Shown one piece after another: positions 49,588-58,024 of a DNA stretch of 64,000 nucleotides. The stretch's first letter is position 1. Each line of letters opens with the position of its first letter. This DNA comes from Myxococcaceae bacterium (lineage in GTDB: Bacteria > Myxococcota_A > Polyangia > Polyangiales > Ga0077539): positions 1 to 64,000 of the forward strand of contig SCUS01000157.1 of assembly GCA_004297725.1 (NCBI GenBank). The letters are read 5' to 3'. The notes under the pieces are model-generated. The model saw only the letters and a program-made list of their open reading frames with translations. It searched no databases and was not told the DNA's origin. Position numbers and translations under genes: made by a program.

Positions 49588-50232
49588 TCACCAGCGCGGC
49601 AGCCAGGGCACGATCCCGGCGACGAAGGGCAGCAGCAGGGCCGCTACGAAGAACACGAAGACCAGGGCCATCGCTGCGACGCGCCGGTCGTCGCCGCCCG
49701 CCGGGGCGGAGGGCCAGCCGGGGTGCAGGAAGCCGAAGGTCACGCCCGTACCGGGGCGGTGGACGAGGCTCCAGCAGAGTCCCGCGCTCACATAGAGCAC
49801 CGAGGATGCGACGATGTTCGCGGCCCACGACGGCGGGTACACGCCGCTCCGCGCGAAGTTGTAGGCGTCGTAGGACCAGCTCGCGGAGAACATCCACGCG
49901 CACGCTGCGACGAAGAGCTGGCGTCGAGGGAGCTCACCCCGCAGCGAGCGCAGCACCGCTCCCACCGCCCACGGCGCCGTCGCATAGGTGAAGACGGACA
50001 TGAACAGCCCCACGGCGTGATCCCATGTGGGGTCGTTGGCATAGGGAGCCGCGCCCACGAGGAAGACCGTGGCAACGGCCCCGGTGGCCAGCCGCCAGGG
50101 CGTCGTGAGCAGCCGACGGTATCCCATGGAGAACGGCCCCTCCTCGCGGGGAGAGCGCCACGCGACCACCACCGCGACGAGGCAGAGGAGCGCCCAGGCG
50201 GCGGTGTAGAGCGCTCCCGCGGTGGTCGACAC
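49588..50232 (-). CDS. Integral membrane protein, six helices
   Basis: A 214-residue protein from GTG 50232 with about six membrane helices (ALYTAAWALLCLVAVVVAW; WRLATGAVATVFLVGAAPYA; ATAPWAVGAVLRSL; QLFVAACAWMFSASWSYDAY; IVASSVLYVSAGLCWSLVH; AAMALVFVFFVAALLLPFVA). A WSYDAYNFARSG loop is the only distinctive motif. No family recognised. Confidence 0.68.
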   Translation of the reverse strand: MSTTAGALYTAAWALLCLVAVVVAWRSPREEGPFSMGYRRLLTTPWRLATGAVATVFLVGAAPYANDPTWDHAVGLFMSVFTYATAPWAVGAVLRSLRGELPRRQLFVAACAWMFSASWSYDAYNFARSGVYPPSWAANIVASSVLYVSAGLCWSLVHRPGTGVTFGFLHPGWPSAPAGGDDRRVAAMALVFVFFVAALLLPFVAGIVPWLPRW

Positions 50233-50332
50233 GACCCGCTCGTATCACGGTGTCGTCCGACCATTGTGTCGTGATGCGCCCCAACGGTCGCCCTTCGCCC
50301 TCCAGCGGTCCGCACACCCTCGCGGGTTGTGG

Positions 50333-51355
50333 TCAGTTCCCGTCCGAGGTCCCCCACTCGAAGCCCTGTTGCTCGATCGCCTCGACGGCCTCTTCCAGGG
50401 TGACGCCTCGCGCGGCGAGCGCCTCGACCCTCGACGCCGCCTCCCGGCAGGGCGCCATCCCCGCCGCATCGAAGGTGTGGAACACCAGCCGATCGATCGC
50501 CGCCGCCTTCGCCGCGAGGAGCTGCACCATCGCCATCAACACGCGGTTTCCGCCGTACGCGCCGGTGCCCCAGTGGCCCGTGTGAACGACGACCGCGGCC
50601 TCGGGTCCCGCCTCGCTCGCCGACTCGATCCGCGCCGCGCGGAAGCCCGTGTACGCGGTCGCCAGCACGTCGCGAACCTGCGCTGCGGTGTAACGCCCGG
50701 TCGCCCCCGATGGGGCCTCCATCGCCACGAGGTTGGTGACCGTCGGCGGGTCGAGCACGCGCGTCGCCCGCCGCACCGCCTCGACCTTCGCCCGCCCGAA
50801 TGCGGCGCCGTAGAGGCCGTAGGGCCGCCCCTCGTCCAGGTCGGCGTCGGTGGCCACCGCGCAGCGCCGCTCGACGCCGCGCAGCAGCACGGGCGTCGCC
50901 TGTCCCCCCTCGCGCGTCACGGGCCGCAGCCCCGGAACAGACTCGCTCGTCAGCCACTCGCGCACCGATCCGAGCGCGGGGTGCTCGGCCACCTGCATCT
51001 CGTCCTGCGCGAAGAGCGGTCCGCCGTAGGCCACGAATAGAACCGTGTGGGCGAAGTTCAGGTGCCACTCGACGACGGCGCTCGTCCCGTCTCCCGTCGG
51101 CGGGCCGTAGGTGAAGGCGTCCTCGCGCAACTCGAGGCGGCTGCTCGCCGCAGCCCAGCGCGCGTCATCGGGGAGCGGGGCCTGGGGCCAGCGAGAGACG
51201 GTGATGGCGCCGCCGTGTCGTGTCCCAGCAGGGCAGGCCATCTCATAGATCGCGCGCTTGTTGGGATGCGAGAGTCGGGGTGGGTACCTGGCCACGAGCG
51301 CAACGGCATCGACGGTCGCCCGGCCGAGCGGCTCACTGGGGTTGGAATCAGTCAT
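50333..51355 (-). CDS. PARG-like poly(ADP-ribose) glycohydrolase domain protein
   Basis: A 340-residue soluble protein from ATG 51355 (GGAG upstream). Two blocks match PARG: HLNFAHTVLFVAYGGPLFAQ-DEM (residues 99-120, equivalent to the macrodomain GGG-x-QEE signature) and VVVHTGHWGTGAYGGNRVLM (255-274, equivalent to TGNWGCGAFGGD). The Gly triplet is reduced to YGG and the QEE to QDE, so activity needs proof. The fold would remove ADP-ribose from proteins or polymers. It is followed on the same strand by the membrane protein at 49588. A NADAR enzyme acting on related substrates is encoded 6 kb away. Confidence 0.6.
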   Translation of the reverse strand: MTDSNPSEPLGRATVDAVALVARYPPRLSHPNKRAIYEMACPAGTRHGGAITVSRWPQAPLPDDARWAAASSRLELREDAFTYGPPTGDGTSAVVEWHLNFAHTVLFVAYGGPLFAQDEMQVAEHPALGSVREWLTSESVPGLRPVTREGGQATPVLLRGVERRCAVATDADLDEGRPYGLYGAAFGRAKVEAVRRATRVLDPPTVTNLVAMEAPSGATGRYTAAQVRDVLATAYTGFRAARIESASEAGPEAAVVVHTGHWGTGAYGGNRVLMAMVQLLAAKAAAIDRLVFHTFDAAGMAPCREAASRVEALAARGVTLEEAVEAIEQQGFEWGTSDGN

Positions 51356-51458
51356 GAAGCTCCAACCTACGATGGCGGGCGGCATTCCGGCGCGCCCACC
51401 GACGAGGACTGACGTCGGAGTCGCGTGATCAGCACGTTGGTCGGCGGGGCGTCGGCCC

Positions 51459-52550
51459 GTGCTACCAACGGCGGCCGTGTGGACCGACGCGATCGAGCTG
51501 GGCGTGAGCTGCTTCCTGTCGCTTCGCGGCAGGGACGACGACGAGATCTACGACCGCCTCGACGCGCTCGGCGTGGAGCCGTGGCTCTCCTCGCGGCTGG
51601 TCGTGTGGCTGCCGGTCGCGTTCGGCCGACAGCTCCTGCGCGGGGCGGCCTTCCCAGATCACTACGTGAGCGGTGCCGTGACGCTGCGCATGGCGGATGA
51701 CCCGATCTACCGCGCCTCGGTCGAGCGCGCCGGGCGCATGACCCGGAACGAGGCCTACGCCATCGCGGAGCGGAGCTGCGAGGTGAACGCCATCAACCAG
51801 CTCCTGAGCAGTCCCGGGGCAACGCTGGCCGAGCTGCGGCTCACCGAGATCGCGCTCGCGAGCCCGCTCCTTCCAATGGGCGAGGGCGACGGCGGCGTGC
51901 TCGAACCCCGCCGGGTGCTTCGGGGCTTCCTCGAAGGGCACGACCTCGCGCCGTCGCCGGGGGAAGGCACCGCCGTGCGCGTCGGCGACGTGGAGTTCGA
52001 TGCCCACGTGTACATCCCGTGGACCGACGGCGTCTTCATGCCCCAGGTCGACTTCGTCGCGAGCAGTCCGCGTGTCGCCACGGGGCGCCTCTGCGAGAGC
52101 TTCGCGGGCATCGGCCGTCCCTACCTCGCGGCGATGTCCGACGCCGTGCGCAAGTTCGAGCGGGCCTCGCTCCACGTGATGATCGCCGCGCTGCTCGACC
52201 CCGGGGCCTGCGCCGATCAGGTGACGTGGGAGGACTGGGCCCACCCGTCGGGGGTCTTCCGCGCGTGCCTCGGCGCGCAGCTGGTGCTCTACGGCGGCGT
52301 GGACCGCGCGCCCATGGGCGACCTCCTCGACGCGCTCCGCGACGCCCTCGCCCGGGAGGACCTCACCCGGCAGATCCACGGGCTTCGGGTGTACGTCGCG
52401 CGAGTCGGCGAGCGGGTGCTCTCCAACGAGGTGCTGCTCGACGGCGAGCCCTGGGCGGCCGGCGAGGCGCTCTGCCGGGCGCACACGTGGCCCTCGTCGG
52501 AGCGGCTCTGGGGCACGCGTCTCTTCGTCGCGCTCGTCCCGGCGGCGTGA
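51459..52550 (+). CDS. Hypothetical protein, two-domain
   Basis: A 363-residue protein starting at GTG 51459 or 51477. The N-terminal part (WTDAIELGVSCFLSLRGRDD; WLSSRLVVWLPVAFGRQLLR) resembles a helical domain frequent in myxobacteria and planctomycetes. The C-terminal part (MPQVDFVASSPRVATGRLCE; LRVYVARVGERVLSNEVLLD, then GEPW) resembles small DUF6348-type domains, though I am not certain of the name. No catalytic motif. Divergent from the PARG-like gene. Confidence 0.6.
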   Translation: MLPTAAVWTDAIELGVSCFLSLRGRDDDEIYDRLDALGVEPWLSSRLVVWLPVAFGRQLLRGAAFPDHYVSGAVTLRMADDPIYRASVERAGRMTRNEAYAIAERSCEVNAINQLLSSPGATLAELRLTEIALASPLLPMGEGDGGVLEPRRVLRGFLEGHDLAPSPGEGTAVRVGDVEFDAHVYIPWTDGVFMPQVDFVASSPRVATGRLCESFAGIGRPYLAAMSDAVRKFERASLHVMIAALLDPGACADQVTWEDWAHPSGVFRACLGAQLVLYGGVDRAPMGDLLDALRDALAREDLTRQIHGLRVYVARVGERVLSNEVLLDGEPWAAGEALCRAHTWPSSERLWGTRLFVALVPAA

Positions 52551-52694
52551 CGGCGCGTCGCTCTCGCCGAGTCCTCGCGGCCGGTCGCGCGCTGCGATGG
52601 AGCACCTCGACGGCCAGCGCCTCGACGGGTTTGTGAAGGCTCGCGGACCGATGCCGTGGGACGTCGCGCGCCTGCCGCCGCTGCGCTCTGCCCC

Positions 52695-52979
52695 TCAGCG
52701 ACAGATCGGTCCGCTCGCGCCCGGTGCGCCACAGAGGAGGCCCACGCGGCAGCGCAGTTCCCCGGGGACGCGGCAGCACGGCTGACCCGAGGCCCCGCAG
52801 GTCGAGGGCGCATCGGCGTTCACCTCGGCCGGGTCCTGTGCGTCGCGAGGCTCCGGGACGTCCGCCGCCGCGGTCGCGTCTGAGTCCGAGGGGACATCGG
52901 ACTCCACCGGGACGAGCTGTATCGCACGCGCCCCGCACCCCGTCGCGGCGAACACCCAGAGCAACAGGACCCACTTCAT
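52695..52979 (-). CDS. Small Cys-rich lipoprotein
   Basis: A 94-residue lipoprotein (MKWVLLLWVFAATGC, lipid at Cys15) with an acidic Asp/Ala/Pro tether (SDSDATAAADVPEPRDAQDP) and a final domain of six cysteines (CGASGQPCCRVPG, CRVGLLC). This is the minimal version of the lipobox-tether-Cys-module plan found across the window. Confidence 0.75.
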   Translation of the reverse strand: MKWVLLLWVFAATGCGARAIQLVPVESDVPSDSDATAAADVPEPRDAQDPAEVNADAPSTCGASGQPCCRVPGELRCRVGLLCGAPGASGPICR

Positions 52980-53079
52980 TCCCGAAGGCTACACGGGCAG
53001 GCGGAGCCAAAGCCCGCCCGCGGCGTGTAGGTGTTCTTGCTGGGAGCTGCTTCGTCGAGACCCCTACGAGGCCTTCTCG

Positions 53080-53208
53080 CTACCGGCGTGGAGACCGTCC
53101 ATCTGCCCGGCCCAGTCGAGTGAGGCGCGCGGTCTGCGCAAGCGCCGAAGCCCTGGTGGTGAGCAGCGAGGCCATGAGCAGGGCGACGACGACGGGGTGC
53201 TTCGACAT
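53080..53208 (-). pseudogene. Truncated copy of the CPCPY secreted protein
   Basis: A 42-codon frame starts MSKHPVVVALLMASLLTTRA then SALAQTARLT, almost the same as the signal peptide and first mature residues of the gene at 39212. It then diverges into 12 unrelated residues and stops. DNA identity also covers the bases just upstream of the start. Only the secretion signal of the original gene remains. Confidence 0.7.
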
Positions 53209-53221
53209 GCGAGGACTCCCG

Positions 53222-53866
53222 CTAACGGAGCCTGAACGGGAACCCGACTGAGAATGCGGGCTGACGGAAGGGCGGCAGCGTCGCCGAGCGGGCCACTCCC
53301 GTGGCGCAAGCGGCGACTTCAGCGGGGGTGCGTCGGCCCCTCACCCGGGCGCCCTCGACGTTCCCGGTGTGGCTGAAGGTCACGAGCATCCTGACCGTCG
53401 CGCCGCTCCCGTCCCCGCAGTCCCTCACACGCTCTACGAGCGCACGCATCGAAGCCGCCACGTCGGCCCGCGATGGCATCTCGGGAGACGGCGAGCCGGA
53501 GTGGAACCCACCGTCGCGCGCCGCCGGACGCGGGACCCAGGGCCGTCGCGGGCATCGGGGATCCTCATTGGTGAAGTCCATGTCGGCGACCGCCTCGTCA
53601 TCGCAATCGGGCTCCGCCTCCAGAGAGTCCGGCGGAGGCGGCCCTGCATCCCCTGGAAGTGGGGAGAGCGCAGCGTATATCCCTCGGAGTGGTCGATCGG
53701 CCGTCAACCCGGCATCGCGAGCGAATTGCGGCACGATCCCCGAGAACGCATCGCCGACGACCTCCTCCTCCGGTTCGGCGTTGGACGTTGGACGCGACGA
53801 TGTCGCGGGCACACGCGGCTGAGATGCACACGCGGCGACCACGACCAGGGAGAGGACGAGCCTCAT
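53222..53866 (-). CDS. Lipoprotein with TonB/AgmX-like C-terminal domain
   Basis: A 214-residue lipoprotein (lipobox VVVAAC). Acidic and Pro-rich middle; the last 80 residues (ASMRALVERVRDCGDGSGAT, VRMLVTFSHTGNVEGARVRG, then PFRQPAFSVGFPFRL) follow the AgmX/PglI TonB-like pattern with a conserved Cys pair. This domain type also ends GltG, but here it is on a lipoprotein. It may bind another envelope protein. It overlaps the 3' part of the next gene upstream in another frame. Confidence 0.72.
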   Translation of the reverse strand: MRLVLSLVVVAACASQPRVPATSSRPTSNAEPEEEVVGDAFSGIVPQFARDAGLTADRPLRGIYAALSPLPGDAGPPPPDSLEAEPDCDDEAVADMDFTNEDPRCPRRPWVPRPAARDGGFHSGSPSPEMPSRADVAASMRALVERVRDCGDGSGATVRMLVTFSHTGNVEGARVRGRRTPAEVAACATGVARSATLPPFRQPAFSVGFPFRLR

Positions 53867-54485
53867 CCCTCGCTTGTCGCGCAGGCCAGGGCCGCTGTCG
53901 AGCGACGGAGGGCGGCTCGCGGCTCGCGCGGCACTCCACGCGGAACGTGCCTGCGTCGCCGAGCGAGCCCACGAAGCGGTCGCCCGGTCGAGCCGAGAGC
54001 GTCATCGTGACGCCGTCAATGCCCTCGGCGCCCATGCCACCTCGGTTGAGGGTGACCGCGCGAACGCACATCTCGCCGCGCGCCCACTCGACCTCATAGC
54101 GGGTCGGAGACGCAAAGCCCGGCGACTCCAACAGGCCATCCTCGACGGTGGCGGGCCCGAAGTCGGAGTCGAGGCGACCGAACCAGAACGTGATCGCGTC
54201 CGGGTCGCTGCCCGGCGCCCCGAGGGAGCACGCCCGGGGCGGGGTCAGCGGGATCCGCGGCAGCCTTCGGGGCGGCGATCCATCGAAGGGATGGAACCAC
54301 GACGGCGCCACGGGGTCGTCCCGCCAGAGGACGATGCCGAGGCTGCATCCCCAGCGGCTCATGGCGACCTGGAACAACGGGTCGGCGATGAGGCCGCGGT
54401 GTTGTCGCACGGCCCCATCGGGGCCGACCTCCAGCGCGGCGACGAGGGTGCGGCCCTCGCTGTAGATCCATTGCAGCACCGCCAC
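53598..54485 (-). CDS. Hypothetical protein, 3' end doubtful
   Basis: The frame from ATG 54485 (MAVLQWIYSEGRTLVAALEV) reads as a protein for about 205 residues (FGRLDSDFGPATVEDGLLES; YEVEWARGEMCVRAVTLNRG). After position 53870 it overlaps the TonB-like lipoprotein gene by 269 nt in another frame and turns Arg/Ala-rich. Either the true stop was lost by a frameshift near 53870 or the gene is decayed. No family recognised. The real product is probably limited to 53870-54485. Confidence 0.45.
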   Translation of the reverse strand: MAVLQWIYSEGRTLVAALEVGPDGAVRQHRGLIADPLFQVAMSRWGCSLGIVLWRDDPVAPSWFHPFDGSPPRRLPRIPLTPPRACSLGAPGSDPDAITFWFGRLDSDFGPATVEDGLLESPGFASPTRYEVEWARGEMCVRAVTLNRGGMGAEGIDGVTMTLSARPGDRFVGSLGDAGTFRVECRASREPPSVARQRPWPARQARDEARPLPGRGRRVCISAACARDIVASNVQRRTGGGGRRRCVLGDRAAIRSRCRVDGRSTTPRDIRCALPTSRGCRAASAGLSGGGARLR

Positions 54486-54605
54486 GCCGCCAGAATCGGC
54501 GGGAAGTATCCGCTTTATCGACGGCTGTCGAGAATGGAGATTGCTTGTTGTGAGTGTATGTCAGAGCGAAGATGATCGCGACAATTGCTATCGGCTATCA
54601 TCCAC

Positions 54606-56576
54606 TCAAGGCGTCCATACACAACGGAAGCCGTAGGCCGCGCTCCTCGCCGTGGGCACGTCGCTGCCCCGCGAGGTCGTCGTGAAGGCGCTGGGGTTGG
54701 ACTCTCGCCACGAGCCGCCCCGCAGCACACGTTGCGTCCCCGACGACGGCCCGCGCGGGTCGGTCTGATCGCCAGATGGGTAACCTCCGTGCCAGTCGCT
54801 CACCCACTCGGCGAGGTTGCCCGCCATGTGGAATGCGTGGAATCCAGACGCGCCCGCCGTGAACTCGCGCCAGTCGCAGGAACCAGCCGCCCCTCGATTC
54901 CAGCAGAGTCGCTGCGGCGTGTCCGCGATGGATGGAGGCGTGTTGCCCCACGGGTACGTTCGTCCATCGGTCCCGCGTGCCGCGTACTCCCACTCCGCCT
55001 CAGTCGGGAGTCGGATGCCCTGCGTGCGGCAGTAGGCATCTGCGGCCGACCACGGAAGGCAGTTCACTGGTTGCCAGTCGTGTCCTTCGATCGGCCAGTT
55101 CATCACCGACGCGGGACAGTCCACGCTCGGGGTCGGGGCCACACAACCTGGGTCGCGGCAGTTGCTGTACTCAACCGCCGTGACTTCGTGATCCATGATG
55201 CACGATGGGCGGGTGAACGTGACGCGATGGACGGGTCCAGCGTCACCGCCGCCCATCATAAACGAACCTGCGGGCAGGAGTCGGTACCCCTGCGGGCATA
55301 TGCCATCGCGGCACCCACCGTAGGAACAAGTCGCGTTCTCTGGCGGGCAGACGTGACCGCACCACCCGCAGTTGCGGGTGTCGCTCTCGGTGTCCACGCA
55401 CCCCGCGGGGCAGTTCAACCAGATGCGGTAGCCGCCCGCGTCGGGCGGCATGGATGCTGGCGTGCAGCGGTCGGCGACGCAACTGGCGCCTTGGCAGACA
55501 AACCCGGTCGGGCACACTCGCCCGCATCCTCCGCAGTTCGTGCGGTCAGTGGCGGTGTCGATGCACCCGAGCCCCGCGCACCAATCGAGCGCGCCGCCGC
55601 AGGCGACACAGACACCAGCGCGGCACTCCTGACGGTCGGTGCACGCGCGCCCGCACGTTCCGCAGTTCGCGTGATCGGTCGCGCGCTCCGACTCGCACCC
55701 GTTGCTCGGCCGCTCGTCGCAGTCGGCGTGGGCGGCATCACAGGCATACCCACAGCGCCCACCCATGCACGATGCCGTGGCGCCCGTGACGGCGGGGCAT
55801 ACTGCGCCGCAGTCTCCGCAATTCATCGGATCGCGGAGTGCCGCCACGCACGCGCCACCGCAGCGCAACTCCAGCGGGCCGCATGTTACGGGAGTGTCCA
55901 CTGCGGGTAGGTCGACCATCCGGGCATCCACGGGAAGCGCGATGTCGATCATCCCCGTATCCCCGGTCATCGTCGCCACGTCTACGCTGCTATCGGCGAT
56001 CACGGTCCTATCCATCGCAACCGGCCTGTCTGGCGTTGCCGCATCGATCCGGTCAACGCCAACATCCATTCCCGTTGCCGCATCGGTCCCGTTGAACGGG
56101 CGCACCGTTGCCCGCGTCGCTGGTTCGCAGCGTCCGGTGGCCCCACACCGTTCATCGCTCCCGCAGGTCACGCCCACGCACGCCGACGCCAGGAGCAGCG
56201 GCACCTCCTGCGTCTGCCCGACCGCGAAGCGCACCACCGCGCGTTGCACCACCGCCGCGGTTGCCGCCGTGCACCCGTTGGGAGCGCCGCACCCGAGGGC
56301 TTCGATCCAGACGGGCGTGTCGGTGTCATCGGTCGGGACGATGCCCACCAGCAGCGGGAGCGGGCGCCGCTCGCCACCCGCGCCGAGCGCCGTTGTGCGG
56401 GCGCTGCGCAGCGGGCCGTTGGGTCCGCCACGGCGCACGGTGAGGGTCACGCTCTGGACGGTGCGCCCAGCGCCCCAGGCGACCTCGGAGTCGACGCGCG
56501 CCACCAGCTCCGTGCGCGATTGCTCGCAGCCCGCAGCGAGCACCACCCACCCCACCGCAGCCACCGCCCGTCGCAT
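54606..56576 (-). CDS. Lipoprotein with formylglycine-generating-enzyme-like (SUMF1) domain
   Basis: A 656-residue lipoprotein (lipobox VLAAGC). The N-terminal 130 residues are a beta domain; a Thr/Asp/Val tether (GMDVGVDRIDAATPDRPVAM) follows, then Cys modules of a 'stigma' type (NCGDCGAVCP, NCGTCGRACT, NCGGCGRVCP, NCGWCGHVCP), and a C-terminal SUMF1/FGE domain (LPAGSFMMGGGD, HEVTAVEYSNC, LPTEAEWEYAARGTDGRTYP, MAGNLAEWVSDW, VLRGGSW, GFRCV). The catalytic Cys pair of true FGEs is not obvious, so it may bind rather than oxidise substrate. Such lipoproteins are frequent in myxobacteria. Confidence 0.87.
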   Translation of the reverse strand: MRRAVAAVGWVVLAAGCEQSRTELVARVDSEVAWGAGRTVQSVTLTVRRGGPNGPLRSARTTALGAGGERRPLPLLVGIVPTDDTDTPVWIEALGCGAPNGCTAATAAVVQRAVVRFAVGQTQEVPLLLASACVGVTCGSDERCGATGRCEPATRATVRPFNGTDAATGMDVGVDRIDAATPDRPVAMDRTVIADSSVDVATMTGDTGMIDIALPVDARMVDLPAVDTPVTCGPLELRCGGACVAALRDPMNCGDCGAVCPAVTGATASCMGGRCGYACDAAHADCDERPSNGCESERATDHANCGTCGRACTDRQECRAGVCVACGGALDWCAGLGCIDTATDRTNCGGCGRVCPTGFVCQGASCVADRCTPASMPPDAGGYRIWLNCPAGCVDTESDTRNCGWCGHVCPPENATCSYGGCRDGICPQGYRLLPAGSFMMGGGDAGPVHRVTFTRPSCIMDHEVTAVEYSNCRDPGCVAPTPSVDCPASVMNWPIEGHDWQPVNCLPWSAADAYCRTQGIRLPTEAEWEYAARGTDGRTYPWGNTPPSIADTPQRLCWNRGAAGSCDWREFTAGASGFHAFHMAGNLAEWVSDWHGGYPSGDQTDPRGPSSGTQRVLRGGSWRESNPSAFTTTSRGSDVPTARSAAYGFRCVWTP

Positions 56577-57006
56577 CAGCGCACGCTACCAGAGCACGAG
56601 CGCAAGTCGGATCTCCGCGCGTCAGCCGTCGCCTCGCCGTTGCGCTTCGGGCCGGCGGCGTGCTGCGCCGGAGGTACAGATCGACCCGGTCGGTGGCTCG
56701 TGCGGGCGGACATTGCGCCCCGTCTCCGCGCGCCCCGCGACGGACGCGTCTTCGTCATCTCCACCGACGGAGCGGGCCGCACCGACGCCCCGAGGCGGCG
56801 GCGGTCGATCGGAGGGCTCTCATCGGCCGGTGAGGATCCACGAGACGAGCGAAGGGCCGGGCGTGCTCACGACCTGGGGAAGCCGCGCGCCCGCGCGACG
56901 CGAGTCAACGTCGGCCCCATCGACCCGCGCTCCACCGGAGTCGGCTCATGGCTCCGCAGGTGCCCTTCGAACGGAGCTGCCCTACGATCGCCGCGGAGGT
57001 GAGGGC
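56577..57006. other. Intergenic stretch, nothing recognised
   Basis: 430 nt between the SUMF1-type lipoprotein (starting at 56576, minus) and the TatA/B-like protein (57007, plus). It must hold both promoters. Frames that cross it are Arg/Ser-rich and not protein-like. Confidence 0.5.
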
Positions 57007-57945
57007 ATGTTCGGAGTGGGGCTCCCTGAGATTCTGCTGATGCTGACCGTCGGTGCCGCGATCTTTCTGGCGGAGCCCCTCGCGGAACTCGCACGGCGCT
57101 TCGGGTGGACCGGCCTCCACGAGGAGGGCCACCGCGAAGACATCGCGGAGTCGCGGAGGGGACCGTACCGCGCCGCGAAGGCTCCCCCGCCCGATCCCCT
57201 GGCCGCGGAGCTCGCGCGACTGCGACGCTCGCTGCTCATCACGCGAGTCGTCGCCATCGCTGCAGGGCTCACGCTGTTCGGCGTCGGCCGCTCCTTCGCG
57301 GCGCCCCTGGACGACGCCCCGCCGCGTCCTCGCCCCGTGCGTCCGCCTCCGCCGAGGGTGGTTCCGCCGTCCCCCGCGCCTGCGAGCCCGGCGGGGCTGC
57401 CGTTCGACCCCGTCGAGAACCCGACCGCGACCCTCGGCGAGCGCTTCGCCTACCCGCACGGTCTGAGCGGCTACCAGGTGCCCATGCGCTTCGACCTCCC
57501 CGCGGCGGATTCCACGACCGCCGCCGGGCCGCTCGTCTCCGCGAAGCTCGAGCTCGATGTCGAGCTGCGCATCATCCCTGCGCAAGTGCAGGGCACCGAA
57601 GGCATCTGGATCGACGGCGTGCTCTCGGGGACGACGTGGCCCCCGTTCCGGGTCCCTGCGTTCATCTCCCGCGACCTCTCCGGGCGCAACGTGGCCTTCA
57701 CCGAAGCGGTCACCCGCTGCTGCCGTGAGCAGCGCGGGCACCTCTCGCTGCCCCTCGGCGTGCTGCTCGAAGGATCGGGCCGGACGGTCGAGTCCGTCCT
57801 CGCGGACGGGCGCCTCGACGTCGACATCGCCGACGACGTCGAGGTGTACCGCGCCGAGCTGGTACTCTGCCGGCGAGCCCAGGCCCAGCGGGGTGCGCCC
57901 CAGTGCACGGCCGTGTCAGCGCGCCCTCTCGCTTCGGGACGATAG
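57007..57945 (+). CDS. Membrane protein with TatA/B-like N-terminus and large extracytoplasmic-type domain
   Basis: A 312-residue protein. The first 35 residues (MFGVGLPEILLMLTVGAAIF, LAEPLAELARRFG) follow the TatA/TatB plan: a short membrane helix with PE at its start, a hinge with Pro, and an amphipathic helix with Glu-Leu-Ala-Arg. A second hydrophobic stretch (LLITRVVAIAAGLTLFGVGR), a Pro-rich linker and a C-terminal beta-rich domain follow (SAKLELDVELRIIPAQVQGT; DVEVYRAELVLCRR). Canonical TatA/B are shorter and lack such a domain. No other tat gene is nearby. Confidence 0.6.
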   Translation: MFGVGLPEILLMLTVGAAIFLAEPLAELARRFGWTGLHEEGHREDIAESRRGPYRAAKAPPPDPLAAELARLRRSLLITRVVAIAAGLTLFGVGRSFAAPLDDAPPRPRPVRPPPPRVVPPSPAPASPAGLPFDPVENPTATLGERFAYPHGLSGYQVPMRFDLPAADSTTAAGPLVSAKLELDVELRIIPAQVQGTEGIWIDGVLSGTTWPPFRVPAFISRDLSGRNVAFTEAVTRCCREQRGHLSLPLGVLLEGSGRTVESVLADGRLDVDIADDVEVYRAELVLCRRAQAQRGAPQCTAVSARPLASGR

Positions 57946-58024
57946 TCGCTTACGACATGGGGAGATCCGCGGCTCACGCGCAAGGGCTCCCCCCCGGAGC
58001 CGTCGCGAGACGCCGGGCGCAAGC

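Noticed and set aside
55702..57006. Upstream extension of the TatA/B-like gene by about 430 codons
   Set aside because: The extension is the antisense of the SUMF1-type lipoprotein and Ser/Thr/Ala-rich low complexity. The ATG at 57007 matches a membrane-protein start.
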